Source: Spongiibacter sp. IMCC21906
Lineage (GTDB): Bacteria; Pseudomonadota; Gammaproteobacteria; Pseudomonadales; Spongiibacteraceae
Direction of reading: 5' to 3'
Assembly (NCBI RefSeq): GCF_001010805.1
Contig: NZ_CP011477.1
Span: forward strand, 2,722,501 to 2,786,500
DNA: 64,000 bases
A program made the position numbers and the translations under genes. Of this stretch, positions 18,791 through 28,154 are shown one piece after another (the stretch's first letter is position 1; each line of letters opens with the position of its first letter). The notes below the pieces were generated by a model. It saw nothing but the letters and a program-made list of their open reading frames with translations, was not told the DNA's origin and ran no database searches.

Positions 18791-19570
18791 TTAGTGAACT
18801 TGGGCTTCACCCGCTCCCTGTGGGTAGCGAATACTCTCTACCATATCCTGTACATCTTGCGGTGGCGGCGGTGTTAAATGGCACACCACAGCGGCCACTG
18901 CAAAGTTAACAATCATGCCTAAGGTACCAATCCCTTCTGGCGACACCCCAAACCACCAATTCTCAGGCACGCTGGCCGCAGGATTGATAAATTTGAAATA
19001 CACAATATAGGTAGCAGTAAACAAGAGACCACTAACCATGCCCGTTATCGCACCGTATTTATTCATGCGTTTGTAAAAGATACCGAGGATGATGGCAGGG
19101 AAAAAGCTCGATGCCGCCAAGCCAAAGGCAAAGGCCACCACTTGGGCGACAAAGCCCGGCGGATTTATCCCCAGATAGCCAGCGATACACACCGCCACCG
19201 CTGCCGCACTACGTGCATAACGAAGCTCCATTTTGTCCGATATATTCGGCATCAGATTTCGCTTCAGCAAATCGTGGGAGATCGATGTTGAGATAACCAG
19301 TAGCAAACCTGCCGAGGTAGACAAGGCTGCAGCAACGCCACCCGCGGCAACTAGGGCAATCACCCATGCAGGAAGATCGGCAATCTCGGGGTTGGCCAAG
19401 ACCATAATATCCCGATCAATATGCATCTCGTTGCGCTCGTCGCCGGAGTAGAACATACGGCCATCTTCGTTTTTATCTTCCCAGCCGATTAAGCCGGTTT
19501 TCTCCCAGTTGGTCACCCACGTCGGCGCTTCGCCATTATCCGATGTAGATGTCTCTTTCTCGTCTGACAT
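18791..19570 (-). pseudogene. Chimeric gene: first 15 codons of pssA fused in frame to the 3' part of a sodium:solute symporter (ActP/VC_2705-like)
   Basis: 259-codon open frame. Residues 1-15 (MSDEKETSTSDNGEA) are the PssA N-terminus with one substitution. From PTWVTNWEK onward the protein is the C-terminal about 244 residues of a cation/acetate-type symporter: IDRDIMVLANPEIADLPAW, ALSTSAGLLLVISTS, then GINPPGFVAQVVAFAFGLAA and FGVSPEGIGTLGMI. Full members are near 570-590 residues, so the first half of the transporter is missing. It keeps the pssA ribosome binding site and lies 45 bases after ilvY copy 2, so it could be transcribed, but transport function is unlikely. Junction at bases 19524/19525. 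Confidence 0.9.
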
Positions 19571-19615
19571 GATTTTCCCTAAAATTCGATTAGCGTGGGC
19601 AAAGCCCATCATAAA

Positions 19616-20527
19616 TTAAATCGCTGAACTGTACGATGATTGGGCGCAATCCCAAAAGGCTTTAACCAGCGGGTTCGTCAACCGTTGCTGTAAAGCCACC
19701 ACCCCTATCGCCATAGTGGGCAACGCCGGTTCTACCGGCATAACGCGAACCCGCTCTCGTAAAAAACTGGTAGTCAACACCAGCTCTGGCACCACCCCTA
19801 TTCCCAAACCCAGCCCCACCGTGCTGACAATCGCCTCGTGACCACTGACTTGGGCGTAAACGCTGGGCTTTATCTGCAATTGCCGAAACCACTGCTCAAC
19901 CAAATTACGCGCAACCCCTCGCTCCGGAAGAATAAAAGGCAAGCCCGCCAACAACTCGGGGGTAATGTTCTCCCCCGCCGCGCTAATCTGTTCATTAACC
20001 GCACAGGGAATATTCGGCACCAATAATCGCAACGACGAGCGCGTCAGTTCTTGGTAACTGACCCTCGAAGACATCTGACGAGGTTTAGCCGTAATACCAA
20101 TATCCTCGCCCCCCTCCGCAATGCGCTCGATCGCGTCGGCCTGATCACCCGTATGCAGCTTTAACTCTATAGCAGGATAACGTTGCCGGAATATTTCCAA
20201 CACATTGTTCAATACACCATACGACGCCGTTACCGAACAAAACACACTAATCTCACCTTGCAACGACTCGCCGCGAAACCCTAAGCGCTGCACAATCGAC
20301 CGCCAGTTAACCAGCGCCTGTTCGGCATAGCGCAAAAACTCTCGTCCTGCCGCATTCAGTTGAACGCCCCGGTTATCTCTTTCAAACAATTTCGCGCCAA
20401 CTTGCTCCTCCAGCCGCTGCAACGCCCGGCTAACAGCCGAAGCACTTAAATGTAGGGCATCGCCAGTGCGGCCAAAGTGTAACGACTGACTGAGATGAAC
20501 AAATATTTCCAACTCTTTGTTATTCAA
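19616..20527 (-). CDS. ilvY: LysR-type activator IlvY, copy 2
   Basis: 303 residues from the TTG start at 20527, with the same GTGGAG site as copy 1. The protein appears identical to copy 1 although the DNA carries a few silent changes. It is still divergent from an ilvC copy with unchanged operators. Both regulators would respond to the same inducer, so gene dosage is doubled rather than function altered. Confidence 0.88.
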   Translation of the reverse strand: MNNKELEIFVHLSQSLHFGRTGDALHLSASAVSRALQRLEEQVGAKLFERDNRGVQLNAAGREFLRYAEQALVNWRSIVQRLGFRGESLQGEISVFCSVTASYGVLNNVLEIFRQRYPAIELKLHTGDQADAIERIAEGGEDIGITAKPRQMSSRVSYQELTRSSLRLLVPNIPCAVNEQISAAGENITPELLAGLPFILPERGVARNLVEQWFRQLQIKPSVYAQVSGHEAIVSTVGLGLGIGVVPELVLTTSFLRERVRVMPVEPALPTMAIGVVALQQRLTNPLVKAFWDCAQSSYSSAI

Positions 20528-20689
20528 AAAAACTCCACGCTGCAAACATGTAACAATGCGAAAAACGCAACACAACATCAACTATATATCATTTTACGCA
20601 ATGCGAAACCCTTGTTAAAGTGCCCGCCATTGTGGAGCAAACCACGCCTTATTCTTTTATTACATCTATATACCAACAGGAGCCCCACC

Positions 20690-22165
20690 ATGGGACAGAA
20701 CTACTTCAACAGCCTACCACTGCGCCTGCAGCTGGAAGAGCTTGGCAAATGTCGCTTTATGGACCGCAGCGAATTCGCTGATGGTTGCGAATACCTGAAA
20801 GGCAAAAAAATTGTCATCATCGGTTGTGGTTCACAAGGTTTAAACCAAGGCTTGAACCTTCGAGACTCAGGTTTGGACGTGTCTTACACCCTCCGCGCCG
20901 AAGCCATCGCTGAAAAGCGTCAAAGCTGGAAAAACGCCACTGAAAACGGTTTTACCGTTGGCACTTACGAAGAATTGATTCCACTTGCTGACGTAGTAAT
21001 GAACCTGACTCCAGACAAGCAGCACACCCCCGTGGTGACCGCGGTTATGCCATTAATGAAAGAAGGCGCTTGCCTGGACTACGCCCACGGCTTCAACCTG
21101 GTTGAAGAAGGCATGCAAATCCGCAAAGACATCACCGTGGTCATGATGTGCCCCAAATGCCCAGGCACCGAAGTGCGTGAAGAGTACAAGCGCGGCTTCG
21201 GCGTACCGACACTGATCGCCGTTCACCGCGAAAACGATCCCAAAGGCGAAGGCCTGGCCATTGCCAAAGCACTGGCATCGGGTACTGGCGGCGACCGCGC
21301 TGGCGTTTTGGAATCCTCCCCCATCGCTGAAGTTAAATCTGACCTGATGGGCGAGCAGACGATCCTGTGCGGCATGCTGCAAACGGGTGCTATTTTGAGC
21401 TTCGACAAAATGGTTGAAGAAGGCATTGATCCCGGTTATGCCTCCAAGCTGATTCAATACGGCTGGGAAACGGTCACCGAAGGTTTGAAATACGGCGGCA
21501 TCACCAACATGATGGATCGCCTATCTAACCCCGCCAAAATCAAAGCTTTTGACCTGGCTGACGAGCTAAAAGACATCATGCGTCCGCTGTATCAAAAGCA
21601 TCAAGACGACATTATCAGCGGCCACTTCTCCAAGACCATGATGGAAGACTGGGCGAACGACGACAAAAACCTGCACGGCTGGCGTGCCGCAACAGCGGAG
21701 ACGGCGTTTGAGAAAACTCCCGCCACCGACGCTGACATCAGCGAACAAGAATACTACGACCACGGCATTCTACTGATTGCCATGTGCAAAGCAGGTGTTG
21801 AGCTGGCCTTTGAGTGCATGGTTGCTGCCGGTATGGAGCCAGAGTCTGCCTACTACGAATCGCTGCACGAAACGCCGCTAATCGCCAATACCATTGCCCG
21901 CCGTAAACTGTACGAAATGAACGTGGTTATCTCCGATACCGCAGAATACGGCTGCTACCTGTTCGACCACGCTTGTCGCCCGCTGCTAAAAGACTTTATG
22001 AGCAAAGTCTCTACAGACGTTATCGGCAAAGGGATTAACGTGAAAGACAACGGCGTAGACAACGCCGAGCTGATCGCTGTGAACGCCGAAATCCGCAACC
22101 ACCCGGTTGAAGTGGTCGGTCGCAAACTGCGTAATTACATGACAGCTATGAAGAAAATCGTCTAA
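20690..22165 (+). CDS. ilvC: Ketol-acid reductoisomerase, class II, copy 2
   Basis: 491 residues, full length, same promoter region and start as copy 1. All the class II motifs are intact. From about base 21875 the DNA and the C-terminal 62 residues differ from copy 1 ([20 protein letters not shown] versus [20 protein letters not shown]), while upstream the proteins agree. Both copies look functional. The 3' part therefore comes from a different allele or lineage than that of copy 1. Confidence 0.94.
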   Translation: MGQNYFNSLPLRLQLEELGKCRFMDRSEFADGCEYLKGKKIVIIGCGSQGLNQGLNLRDSGLDVSYTLRAEAIAEKRQSWKNATENGFTVGTYEELIPLADVVMNLTPDKQHTPVVTAVMPLMKEGACLDYAHGFNLVEEGMQIRKDITVVMMCPKCPGTEVREEYKRGFGVPTLIAVHRENDPKGEGLAIAKALASGTGGDRAGVLESSPIAEVKSDLMGEQTILCGMLQTGAILSFDKMVEEGIDPGYASKLIQYGWETVTEGLKYGGITNMMDRLSNPAKIKAFDLADELKDIMRPLYQKHQDDIISGHFSKTMMEDWANDDKNLHGWRAATAETAFEKTPATDADISEQEYYDHGILLIAMCKAGVELAFECMVAAGMEPESAYYESLHETPLIANTIARRKLYEMNVVISDTAEYGCYLFDHACRPLLKDFMSKVSTDVIGKGINVKDNGVDNAELIAVNAEIRNHPVEVVGRKLRNYMTAMKKIV

Positions 22166-22186
22166 GCGATCAACTGCTCAATATTG

Positions 22187-22211
22187 AAGGCGCCAACATG
22201 GCGCCTTTTTT
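22187..22211 (+). terminator. Rho-independent terminator of ilvC copy 2
   Basis: Stem AAGGCGCC / GGCGCCTT with a five-base loop and a T run, 21 bases after the stop codon. Unrelated in sequence to the copy 1 terminator. Confidence 0.9.
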
Positions 22212-22343
22212 GTTTCAGCTGTTTCAGCCATCGCAACGCCCTCCAACCCACTTCAAAAAGAAGCCAACTCAACTGCCATCCCAGGATATAAGCCCGGTAT
22301 AATCCCGCAACGAAATTAAACCGCCCGAGCTGCCCTCACTACT

Positions 22344-23624
22344 ATGTCTAATGATTCAAGGCCCACAAGCTTCTCGGCCAATTCCTCGTCGCTTGCATCC
22401 CAAGCCAGTGCCAACAGCAATCGCTACGACGTTATCGTGATCGGTGCTGGGGCATCAGGGTTGTTTTGCGCTATGACGGCGGCCCAACGGGGACGTCGGG
22501 TACTGGTGCTGGAACGCGCGAATAAAGTCGGCAAGAAAATTCTGATGTCCGGCGGCGGTCGCTGCAACTTCACCAATCATTTTGTCAGCGCAGAAAACTT
22601 TATTTCTGCCAATGAGCACTTCTGTAAGGCCGCGCTTAGCCGCTACAGCCAGTGGGATTTTATCGCCATGGTTGAGCGCTACGGCATTCCTTATGAAGAG
22701 CGCAAACACAGCCAACTTTTTTGTCTTAGTTCAGCCAAAGATATTTTAAACATGCTGTTAGACGAGTGTAGCGACGCCGGCGTGGAGATCCGCAGTCACT
22801 GCGAACTCACATCAGTCAGCGCGCTAGACCACGATAACAGCCGCTATCAACTTAAAGGCCACCAAAATCAAACGCCACTGCAACTGGCTTGTCAGTCACT
22901 GGTGGTTGCCAGTGGCGGCCTGTCTATTCCAACCCTAGGCGGCAGTGGTATTGGCTACGACATTGCCACTCAATTCGGTTTGGCCGTCACTAAAAAACAA
23001 GCTGGACTGGTGCCCTTTATGTTCAGCGATGCCAGCAAAGCTTTGTGTGAGCGGCTTTCTGGCTTAGCCGTTGAGGTAGAAGTCAGTTGTAACAATACGC
23101 TGTTTAGAGAAAACCTATTGTTTACCCACCGAGGTATGAGCGGCCCGGTTATGTTGCAAATCTCCAATTACTGGAACCCCGGAGACACGCTCTCCATTAA
23201 CCTTTTGCCCGATACAGATATCATCCAGTGGTTGCAGGAGCTCAAACAACAACAGCCGCGCTCACTGCTTCGCAGCGGCATCAACCAGAAATTAAGCAAG
23301 AGCCTGACTAGCGAATTACAGGCCTTGTGGTGGCCCGAAGAGGCGGACAAACCCTTGGCTGAATTCAGTGACCGCCGACTATCAGAGATCGCCCAAAAAT
23401 TAGCCGCATGGCAGCTAAAGCCCTCTGGCACCGAAGGTTATCGCACCGCAGAAGTCACTCGTGGCGGTGTAGACACTGCCGCCATCAGCTCCAAAACCAT
23501 GGAAACGAAGCATCAACCCGGCTTGTATTTTATTGGCGAAATACTCGATGTGACCGGCTGGCTGGGCGGCTTTAATTTTCAATGGGCTTGGTCTTCTGGC
23601 TACAGTGCCGGACTCAATGTTTAA
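22344..23624 (+). CDS. HI0933/BaiN-like NAD(P)/FAD-dependent oxidoreductase
   Basis: 426 residues. After a Ser/Asn-rich N-terminal tail (about 27 residues) comes the FAD dinucleotide fold VIVIGAGASGLFCAMTAA and the family signature KILMSGGGRCNFTN (about residue 65). The C-terminal FIGEILDVTGWLGGFNFQWA motif closes the flavin site and is diagnostic of the HI0933 family (COG2081). The physiological substrate of the family is not well known. The gene is followed at 90 bases by another flavoprotein gene on the same strand. Confidence 0.9.
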   Translation: MSNDSRPTSFSANSSSLASQASANSNRYDVIVIGAGASGLFCAMTAAQRGRRVLVLERANKVGKKILMSGGGRCNFTNHFVSAENFISANEHFCKAALSRYSQWDFIAMVERYGIPYEERKHSQLFCLSSAKDILNMLLDECSDAGVEIRSHCELTSVSALDHDNSRYQLKGHQNQTPLQLACQSLVVASGGLSIPTLGGSGIGYDIATQFGLAVTKKQAGLVPFMFSDASKALCERLSGLAVEVEVSCNNTLFRENLLFTHRGMSGPVMLQISNYWNPGDTLSINLLPDTDIIQWLQELKQQQPRSLLRSGINQKLSKSLTSELQALWWPEEADKPLAEFSDRRLSEIAQKLAAWQLKPSGTEGYRTAEVTRGGVDTAAISSKTMETKHQPGLYFIGEILDVTGWLGGFNFQWAWSSGYSAGLNV

Positions 23625-23713
23625 AGGGCTTATCACCAAGGCCGTTTCTGCGTAAATGTACCCACGGCAAATATGCTAATATTCCGCGCCGCCGCCATGA
23701 CGGGAATCCCCCA

Positions 23714-25381
23714 ATGCTCAGACTAAATGACCTCAAGTTGCCACTCGACCATAGTGAAGCGGCATTACCTCAAGCTATTGCCGCCAAACTCGACATTGCC
23801 GAGAGCAAGCTAAGGTCATTCGACATTTTTAAGCGCAGCTACGACGCCCGTAAAAAAGGCGATATCCAGCTTATTTATCAATTGGATATTGCGCTTGACG
23901 ACGCACTTGAAGTCGAGCTGCTTAGCCGTTTTGCTGGCAAATCGTTTATTGGCCCATCACCGGATACCGAATACCATTTTATCGGCCAAGCCGAACCCAG
24001 CTTCCCAAACAGTGCGCAGCAACGACCGCTAATTATTGGTTTCGGTCCCTGCGGTCTACTTGCTGCGCTATTGCTGGCACAAATGGGATTAAAGCCAATT
24101 GTGCTGGAACGTGGTCAAGACGTGCGCCAGCGCACCAAAGACACCTGGGGGCTGTGGCGGCAACGCAAGCTTAATCCCGAATCGAATGTGCAATATGGTG
24201 AAGGCGGCGCAGGAACCTTCTCCGACGGAAAACTTTACAGCCAAGTAAAAGACCGCCGGCACCTTGGCCGCAAAGTATTAAAAGAGTTCGTAAAAGCCGG
24301 TGCGCCAGAAGAAATACTCATGGTGAGCAAACCGCATATCGGCACCTTTAAGCTCGTCAAAATGGTCGAAAACATGCGCGCCGAAATTGTTCGCCTCGGC
24401 GGTGAAATACGTTTTGGCCAGAAGGTGGAAACGCTACACAGAGAAGCCGACACAACCGGCGGCGAGCAAGGCCAAGTTACCGGCATCACCCTTGCCAGCG
24501 GCGAGCATATCCCCAGCCGCCACATTATTCTCGGTATCGGCCACAGCGCCCGAGATACCTTTCAAATGCTGCTGGAGCAAGGTGTCTATCTTGAAGCCAA
24601 ACCCTTTTCTATCGGCTTCCGTATCGAACACCCCCAGTCTGTGATTGACCGCGCCCGATTTGGTGAGCAGGCAGGACACCCCATATTGGGTGCCGCCGAT
24701 TACAAGCTGGTACATCACTGCAAAAATGGTCGCAGCGTTTACAGCTTTTGTATGTGTCCCGGCGGCACGGTGGTGGCGGCCACGTCTGAAGCAGGTCGGG
24801 TAGTAACCAATGGCATGTCCCAATATTCTCGCAATGAGCGCAACGCCAACGCGGCGATTGTTGTTGGCATCGAGCCAGAAAAAGACTACCCGGAACACGT
24901 CTTGGCTGGTGTTGATCTACAACGAAAACTTGAGAGCTTGGCATTTGAGCTGGGCGGTGGCGACTACAGCGCCCCCGCTCAACTGGTCGGCGACTTTCTT
25001 AAAGACCGCCCCTCAACAACCTTGGCCAGTGTTACGCCCTCGTATAAACCGGGTATCACCCTTGGCAACCTTAGTGATGCACTTCCCCCCTTTGCCGTAG
25101 CTGCAATTCGCGAAGCCATCCCCGCCTTCGATAGAAAAATCAAAGGTTTCGCCATGAATGATGCCCTTCTGACCGGTGTAGAAACTCGCACCTCCTCACC
25201 CATTTGTATTCGCCGGGGCCGTGACTATCAAAGTCTAAACACAAGAGGGCTGTTCCCAGCTGGTGAAGGTGCGGGGTATGCCGGTGGCATATTGTCTGCG
25301 GGCATTGATGGCATCAAAGCCGCTGAAGCCGTTGCTATCGACCTATTGCAGCTGAACACCCCCATTCCTGACGGGCGCTAA
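23714..25381 (+). CDS. FAD-dependent dehydrogenase of the COG2509 family
   Basis: 555 residues from MLRLNDLKL; longer upstream starts overlap the previous gene and are not supported. An N-terminal domain (residues 1-85) with RSYDARKKGDIQLIYQ precedes the FAD fold (FGPCGLLAALLLAQMG, about 110). YGEGGAGTFSDGKLYSQVKD (about 160-180) and the C-terminal LFPAGEGAGYAGGILSAG are typical of the family. Function is uncharacterised. Likely co-transcribed with the preceding HI0933-type gene. Confidence 0.88.
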   Translation: MLRLNDLKLPLDHSEAALPQAIAAKLDIAESKLRSFDIFKRSYDARKKGDIQLIYQLDIALDDALEVELLSRFAGKSFIGPSPDTEYHFIGQAEPSFPNSAQQRPLIIGFGPCGLLAALLLAQMGLKPIVLERGQDVRQRTKDTWGLWRQRKLNPESNVQYGEGGAGTFSDGKLYSQVKDRRHLGRKVLKEFVKAGAPEEILMVSKPHIGTFKLVKMVENMRAEIVRLGGEIRFGQKVETLHREADTTGGEQGQVTGITLASGEHIPSRHIILGIGHSARDTFQMLLEQGVYLEAKPFSIGFRIEHPQSVIDRARFGEQAGHPILGAADYKLVHHCKNGRSVYSFCMCPGGTVVAATSEAGRVVTNGMSQYSRNERNANAAIVVGIEPEKDYPEHVLAGVDLQRKLESLAFELGGGDYSAPAQLVGDFLKDRPSTTLASVTPSYKPGITLGNLSDALPPFAVAAIREAIPAFDRKIKGFAMNDALLTGVETRTSSPICIRRGRDYQSLNTRGLFPAGEGAGYAGGILSAGIDGIKAAEAVAIDLLQLNTPIPDGR

Positions 25382-25534
25382 GACTTCTACACATTGGCGC
25401 CACACAAGCTTCAATCGCCGCCCTCCAATCACAGCTAAAACGTGTGTTAAGTGATATTCCTAATACGATGAGAGTTTATAAATGCTTAAGCTTCAAAGTT
25501 AGCAGACAATAAAATTATGATTATCGGATAAAAC

Positions 25535-27079
25535 ATGAATAAACAGGACGCCGTTAACGATCTACTCTCCAGGACACGCGCCATTGTAGAAACCATCGTT
25601 GACGGTGTTATTACCATCAGTGACAAAGGTATTATTGAAACCGTAAACCCCGCCACCGAGAAAATATTTGGCTACAGCGCCAGCGAGCTAGAAGGCAAAA
25701 ATGTCTCAATTTTAATGCCCAACCCAGATCATACCCGCCATGATCAGTACCTAGGAAACTACCTAGCCAGTGGAAAAAAGAAAATTATCGGTATAGGTCG
25801 TGAAGTTATCGGACTCCGAAAAGATGGCTCAACATTCTCGTTAGACCTGGCCATTAGTGAAATGGAAGTAAACGGACAGCGAATGTTTACTGGCATTGTT
25901 CGTGACATCTCCGAGCGAAAAGCCACCGAAGATCAACTCCGAGAGCTACTGGCCCGCAAACGAGCTATTTTGGCCACCATGGTAGACGGCGTTATTACTA
26001 TCAGTGATCGCGGTATTATCGAAACGGTAAACCCCTCCGCCGAACTCATTTTTGGATACACCGAAGCAGAAATGTGCGGCAATAATGTTTCTATGCTGAT
26101 GCCAAACCCTTACCGGGCGGAACACGATCAATATATCGGCAACTATCTAACGACCGGGGAAAGAAAAATTATCGGTACGGGCCGAGAAGTCACCGGGCTA
26201 CGAAAAAATGACCAAACGTTTCCGCTGGAACTTGCCATTAGCGAAATGGACTTTAACGGCCAACGGATGTTTACCGGTATTGTCAGAGATATTTCCGCTC
26301 GCAAAGAAACCGAAGAGCAGCTCAGGCAAGCGATGCAGCGGGTTCATGAGCAACGCGTCAAAGACGAATTTATTTCCACAGTTAGCCACGAGCTGCGTAC
26401 GCCGCTTACCTCAATTAAAGCGTCGTTAGAGCTGATGATTGCCAACGCCGTTGGCGAACTCCCCGATCAGGCAAAAATGTTGTTGGATATTGCTCACCGC
26501 AATAGTGACCGACTATTGCTGCTGATTAACGACATTCTGGATATTTCCAAACTGGAATCAGAGGAAATGCCCTTCAATATCAAACGGGTAAAACTCATCT
26601 CCTTGCTCAAGCACGCAATATCTAACAACCAATCTTATGCGGATAAATACGGTGTCAGTTTTGCACTACAAGAATGTCCGGCGGAATTGTATTTAAACAT
26701 TGACTCTGACCGAATGATGCAAGTACTGAGTAACCTTATGTCTAACTCCGCCAAATTCTCTTACCCCAACTCTACGGTCACCTTATGCGCCGTTGATAAG
26801 AAGGACCATATTCGCGTGACCGTAAAAGACAAAGGTGCAGGTATACCTGAAGAATTTCAAAGTCGTATTTTTGAAAAATTCACCCAAGCCCAACATGACA
26901 ATAAACGGGAAATAAGCGGTACAGGCCTGGGGCTTTACATCACCAAATCCATTGTTGAAAAACACGGCGGCAAGCTCAGCTTCTATTCAGAGCCAGGCAA
27001 AGGTTCAGAATTCTACATCGACATCCCCTACGTCACCGCTGAGCCAGAACAGCACGGGAGCATTCATGACAATGCTTGA
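25535..27079 (+). CDS. Sensor histidine kinase with two FixL-like PAS domains
   Basis: 514 residues, no membrane segments, so cytoplasmic. Two PAS domains in tandem (about 10-128 and 138-256) are very similar to each other. Both carry the FixL heme-PAS pattern: RHDQYL with His69 and IIGIGR with Arg89 in the first, EHDQY with His197 and IIGTGR with Arg217 in the second, equal to the heme-ligand His and the oxygen-sensing Arg of FixL. The kinase core follows: H-box FISTVSHELRTPLTS (His285), N-box SNLMSNSAKFSYP, G1 DKGAGIPEE and G2 GTGLGLYI. It overlaps the response regulator gene, its probable partner. Confidence 0.92.
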   Translation: MNKQDAVNDLLSRTRAIVETIVDGVITISDKGIIETVNPATEKIFGYSASELEGKNVSILMPNPDHTRHDQYLGNYLASGKKKIIGIGREVIGLRKDGSTFSLDLAISEMEVNGQRMFTGIVRDISERKATEDQLRELLARKRAILATMVDGVITISDRGIIETVNPSAELIFGYTEAEMCGNNVSMLMPNPYRAEHDQYIGNYLTTGERKIIGTGREVTGLRKNDQTFPLELAISEMDFNGQRMFTGIVRDISARKETEEQLRQAMQRVHEQRVKDEFISTVSHELRTPLTSIKASLELMIANAVGELPDQAKMLLDIAHRNSDRLLLLINDILDISKLESEEMPFNIKRVKLISLLKHAISNNQSYADKYGVSFALQECPAELYLNIDSDRMMQVLSNLMSNSAKFSYPNSTVTLCAVDKKDHIRVTVKDKGAGIPEEFQSRIFEKFTQAQHDNKREISGTGLGLYITKSIVEKHGGKLSFYSEPGKGSEFYIDIPYVTAEPEQHGSIHDNA

Positions 27080-27455
27080 GCGCGTTTATTATGTAGAAGA
27101 TGAAGCCGATATTCGTCTTATCGCCGAACTGGCCCTCACTCAAGTAGGTGGACTGCAGCTCAAGATGAGCGACAGCGGCACAACCGCCATCGAAGATATC
27201 GACACCTTCCAACCCCAGCTGATCCTGTTGGATGTAATGATGCCGGGAATGGACGGCCCAGCCACCCTCAAACATATTCGCAAGCAAGCGCGCTTTGACA
27301 AAATTCCGGTAGTCTTTCTTACCGCCAAAGTTCAGGCGAATGAAGTCGAGGAGCTAAAAAGTTTAGGCGCCCACGGCGTCATCTCCAAACCGTTTGATCC
27401 GATGAAGATAGCCGATGAACTAAAAATACTGTGGGAGAAATCGAAAAGCGATTGA
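27066..27455 (+). CDS. Single-domain (CheY-like) response regulator
   Basis: 129 residues from MTMLERVYY, overlapping the kinase gene end by 14 bases (or eight, if the second ATG is used). Acidic pocket EDEAD near residue 11, phosphoacceptor Asp in LILLDVMMPGMDGP (about 54), Thr in VVFLTAK and Lys in SKPFDP. No output domain, so it must act through another protein. Coupling to the PAS kinase suggests it receives phosphate from it. Confidence 0.92.
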   Translation: MTMLERVYYVEDEADIRLIAELALTQVGGLQLKMSDSGTTAIEDIDTFQPQLILLDVMMPGMDGPATLKHIRKQARFDKIPVVFLTAKVQANEVEELKSLGAHGVISKPFDPMKIADELKILWEKSKSD

Positions 27456-27501
27456 GCCTAAGCCATGCCCAATTGCCCTTCTTTATACTGACTGCCCTTC
27501 G

Positions 27502-27939
27502 TTATAACCGCCACTTACCCGAAATAAACTGTCGCACCAGCCGCTTCGCTCTGCCATTCGCCACATAGCGAAACGGCCCTTCGGCGGCAAAGTAATCGCT
27601 CTGAGCTTTCATTTGCTTAAACGAACGCTTTATCGCTTCGCCATATGCCGTCGTCCAATCCTGGAAAGAACGCTGATTAATGGGTTCTTCGATAATTTTC
27701 ACCATTTTTTGATGCGCTCGATCCTGGCAAAAGCTGCGATACAACAACTCCACCTCATCGCGGTCGCCCTCTATTACCTGAAAGCAGTGACCACTTTCAT
27801 AGAGTGACAATCCGGTGATTGATTTACCACGCTGATGTACAAGCGCCTCAGTTAAAGCAGCCTCGTCCAAGTCAGTTTGTACGCTGGAGGCAAAAATGCA
27901 ATGCACCAAGTTATTCTTTTTTTGTAGGAGTTCAACCAC
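27502..27939 (-). CDS. BLUF-domain protein with altered photoactive site
   Basis: 145 residues, GTG start. The BLUF fold is recognisable from LVHCIFASS, ITGLSLYESGHCFQVIEG and INQRSFQDW. The flavin-site Gln (Gln54 in CFQVIEG) is present, but the normally invariant Tyr (LxYxS) is Phe16 and the flavin-binding Asn is Gln36. In AppA these positions are Tyr21 and Asn45, and Tyr-to-Phe there abolishes the light response. It ends in a basic tail of about 45 residues. It is convergent with the response regulator gene. Blue-light sensing is therefore doubtful. Confidence 0.82.
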   Translation of the reverse strand: MVELLQKKNNLVHCIFASSVQTDLDEAALTEALVHQRGKSITGLSLYESGHCFQVIEGDRDEVELLYRSFCQDRAHQKMVKIIEEPINQRSFQDWTTAYGEAIKRSFKQMKAQSDYFAAEGPFRYVANGRAKRLVRQFISGKWRL

Positions 27940-28083
27940 GAAAACACCATCACATAAGCATAAGTACTTACCCCTATCTTACATAGCAATTTCGTTAGAT
28001 CAATAACACATTCACTTTTATGCGTGTCATCTCACAAATCAGCACCTGACCATAAGCCAAAATAGAATATCATTAGAAGATTA

Positions 28084-28100
28084 TATTCCTTAAAGGAATA
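28084..28100. promoter_or_regulatory. Perfect 17-base dyad upstream of the permease
   Basis: TATTCCTT, one A, AAGGAATA: eight-base arms around a single base, 54 bases before the permease ATG. A plausible operator, inferred only from symmetry and place. Confidence 0.4.
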
Positions 28101-28154
28101 CTAAAATCGCCTTATATTAGCGGCTTATTTTCTGATTTGAGTGTTTTCTACACA

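Larger units (their letters stand above)
19525..22165. repeat. Direct repeat copy 2 (pssA 5' end, ilvY, ilvC)
   Basis: Partner of 1500-4140, offset 18,025 bases, same orientation. Its left border falls inside codon 16 of pssA and meets symporter sequence. Its right border is the ilvC stop codon, followed by a different terminator. Confidence 0.95.

Noticed and set aside
4191-19524. Classical integrase-driven genomic island or prophage
   Set aside because: No integrase, tRNA attachment site or phage gene is visible; the borders are explained by homologous ilvYC repeats instead.
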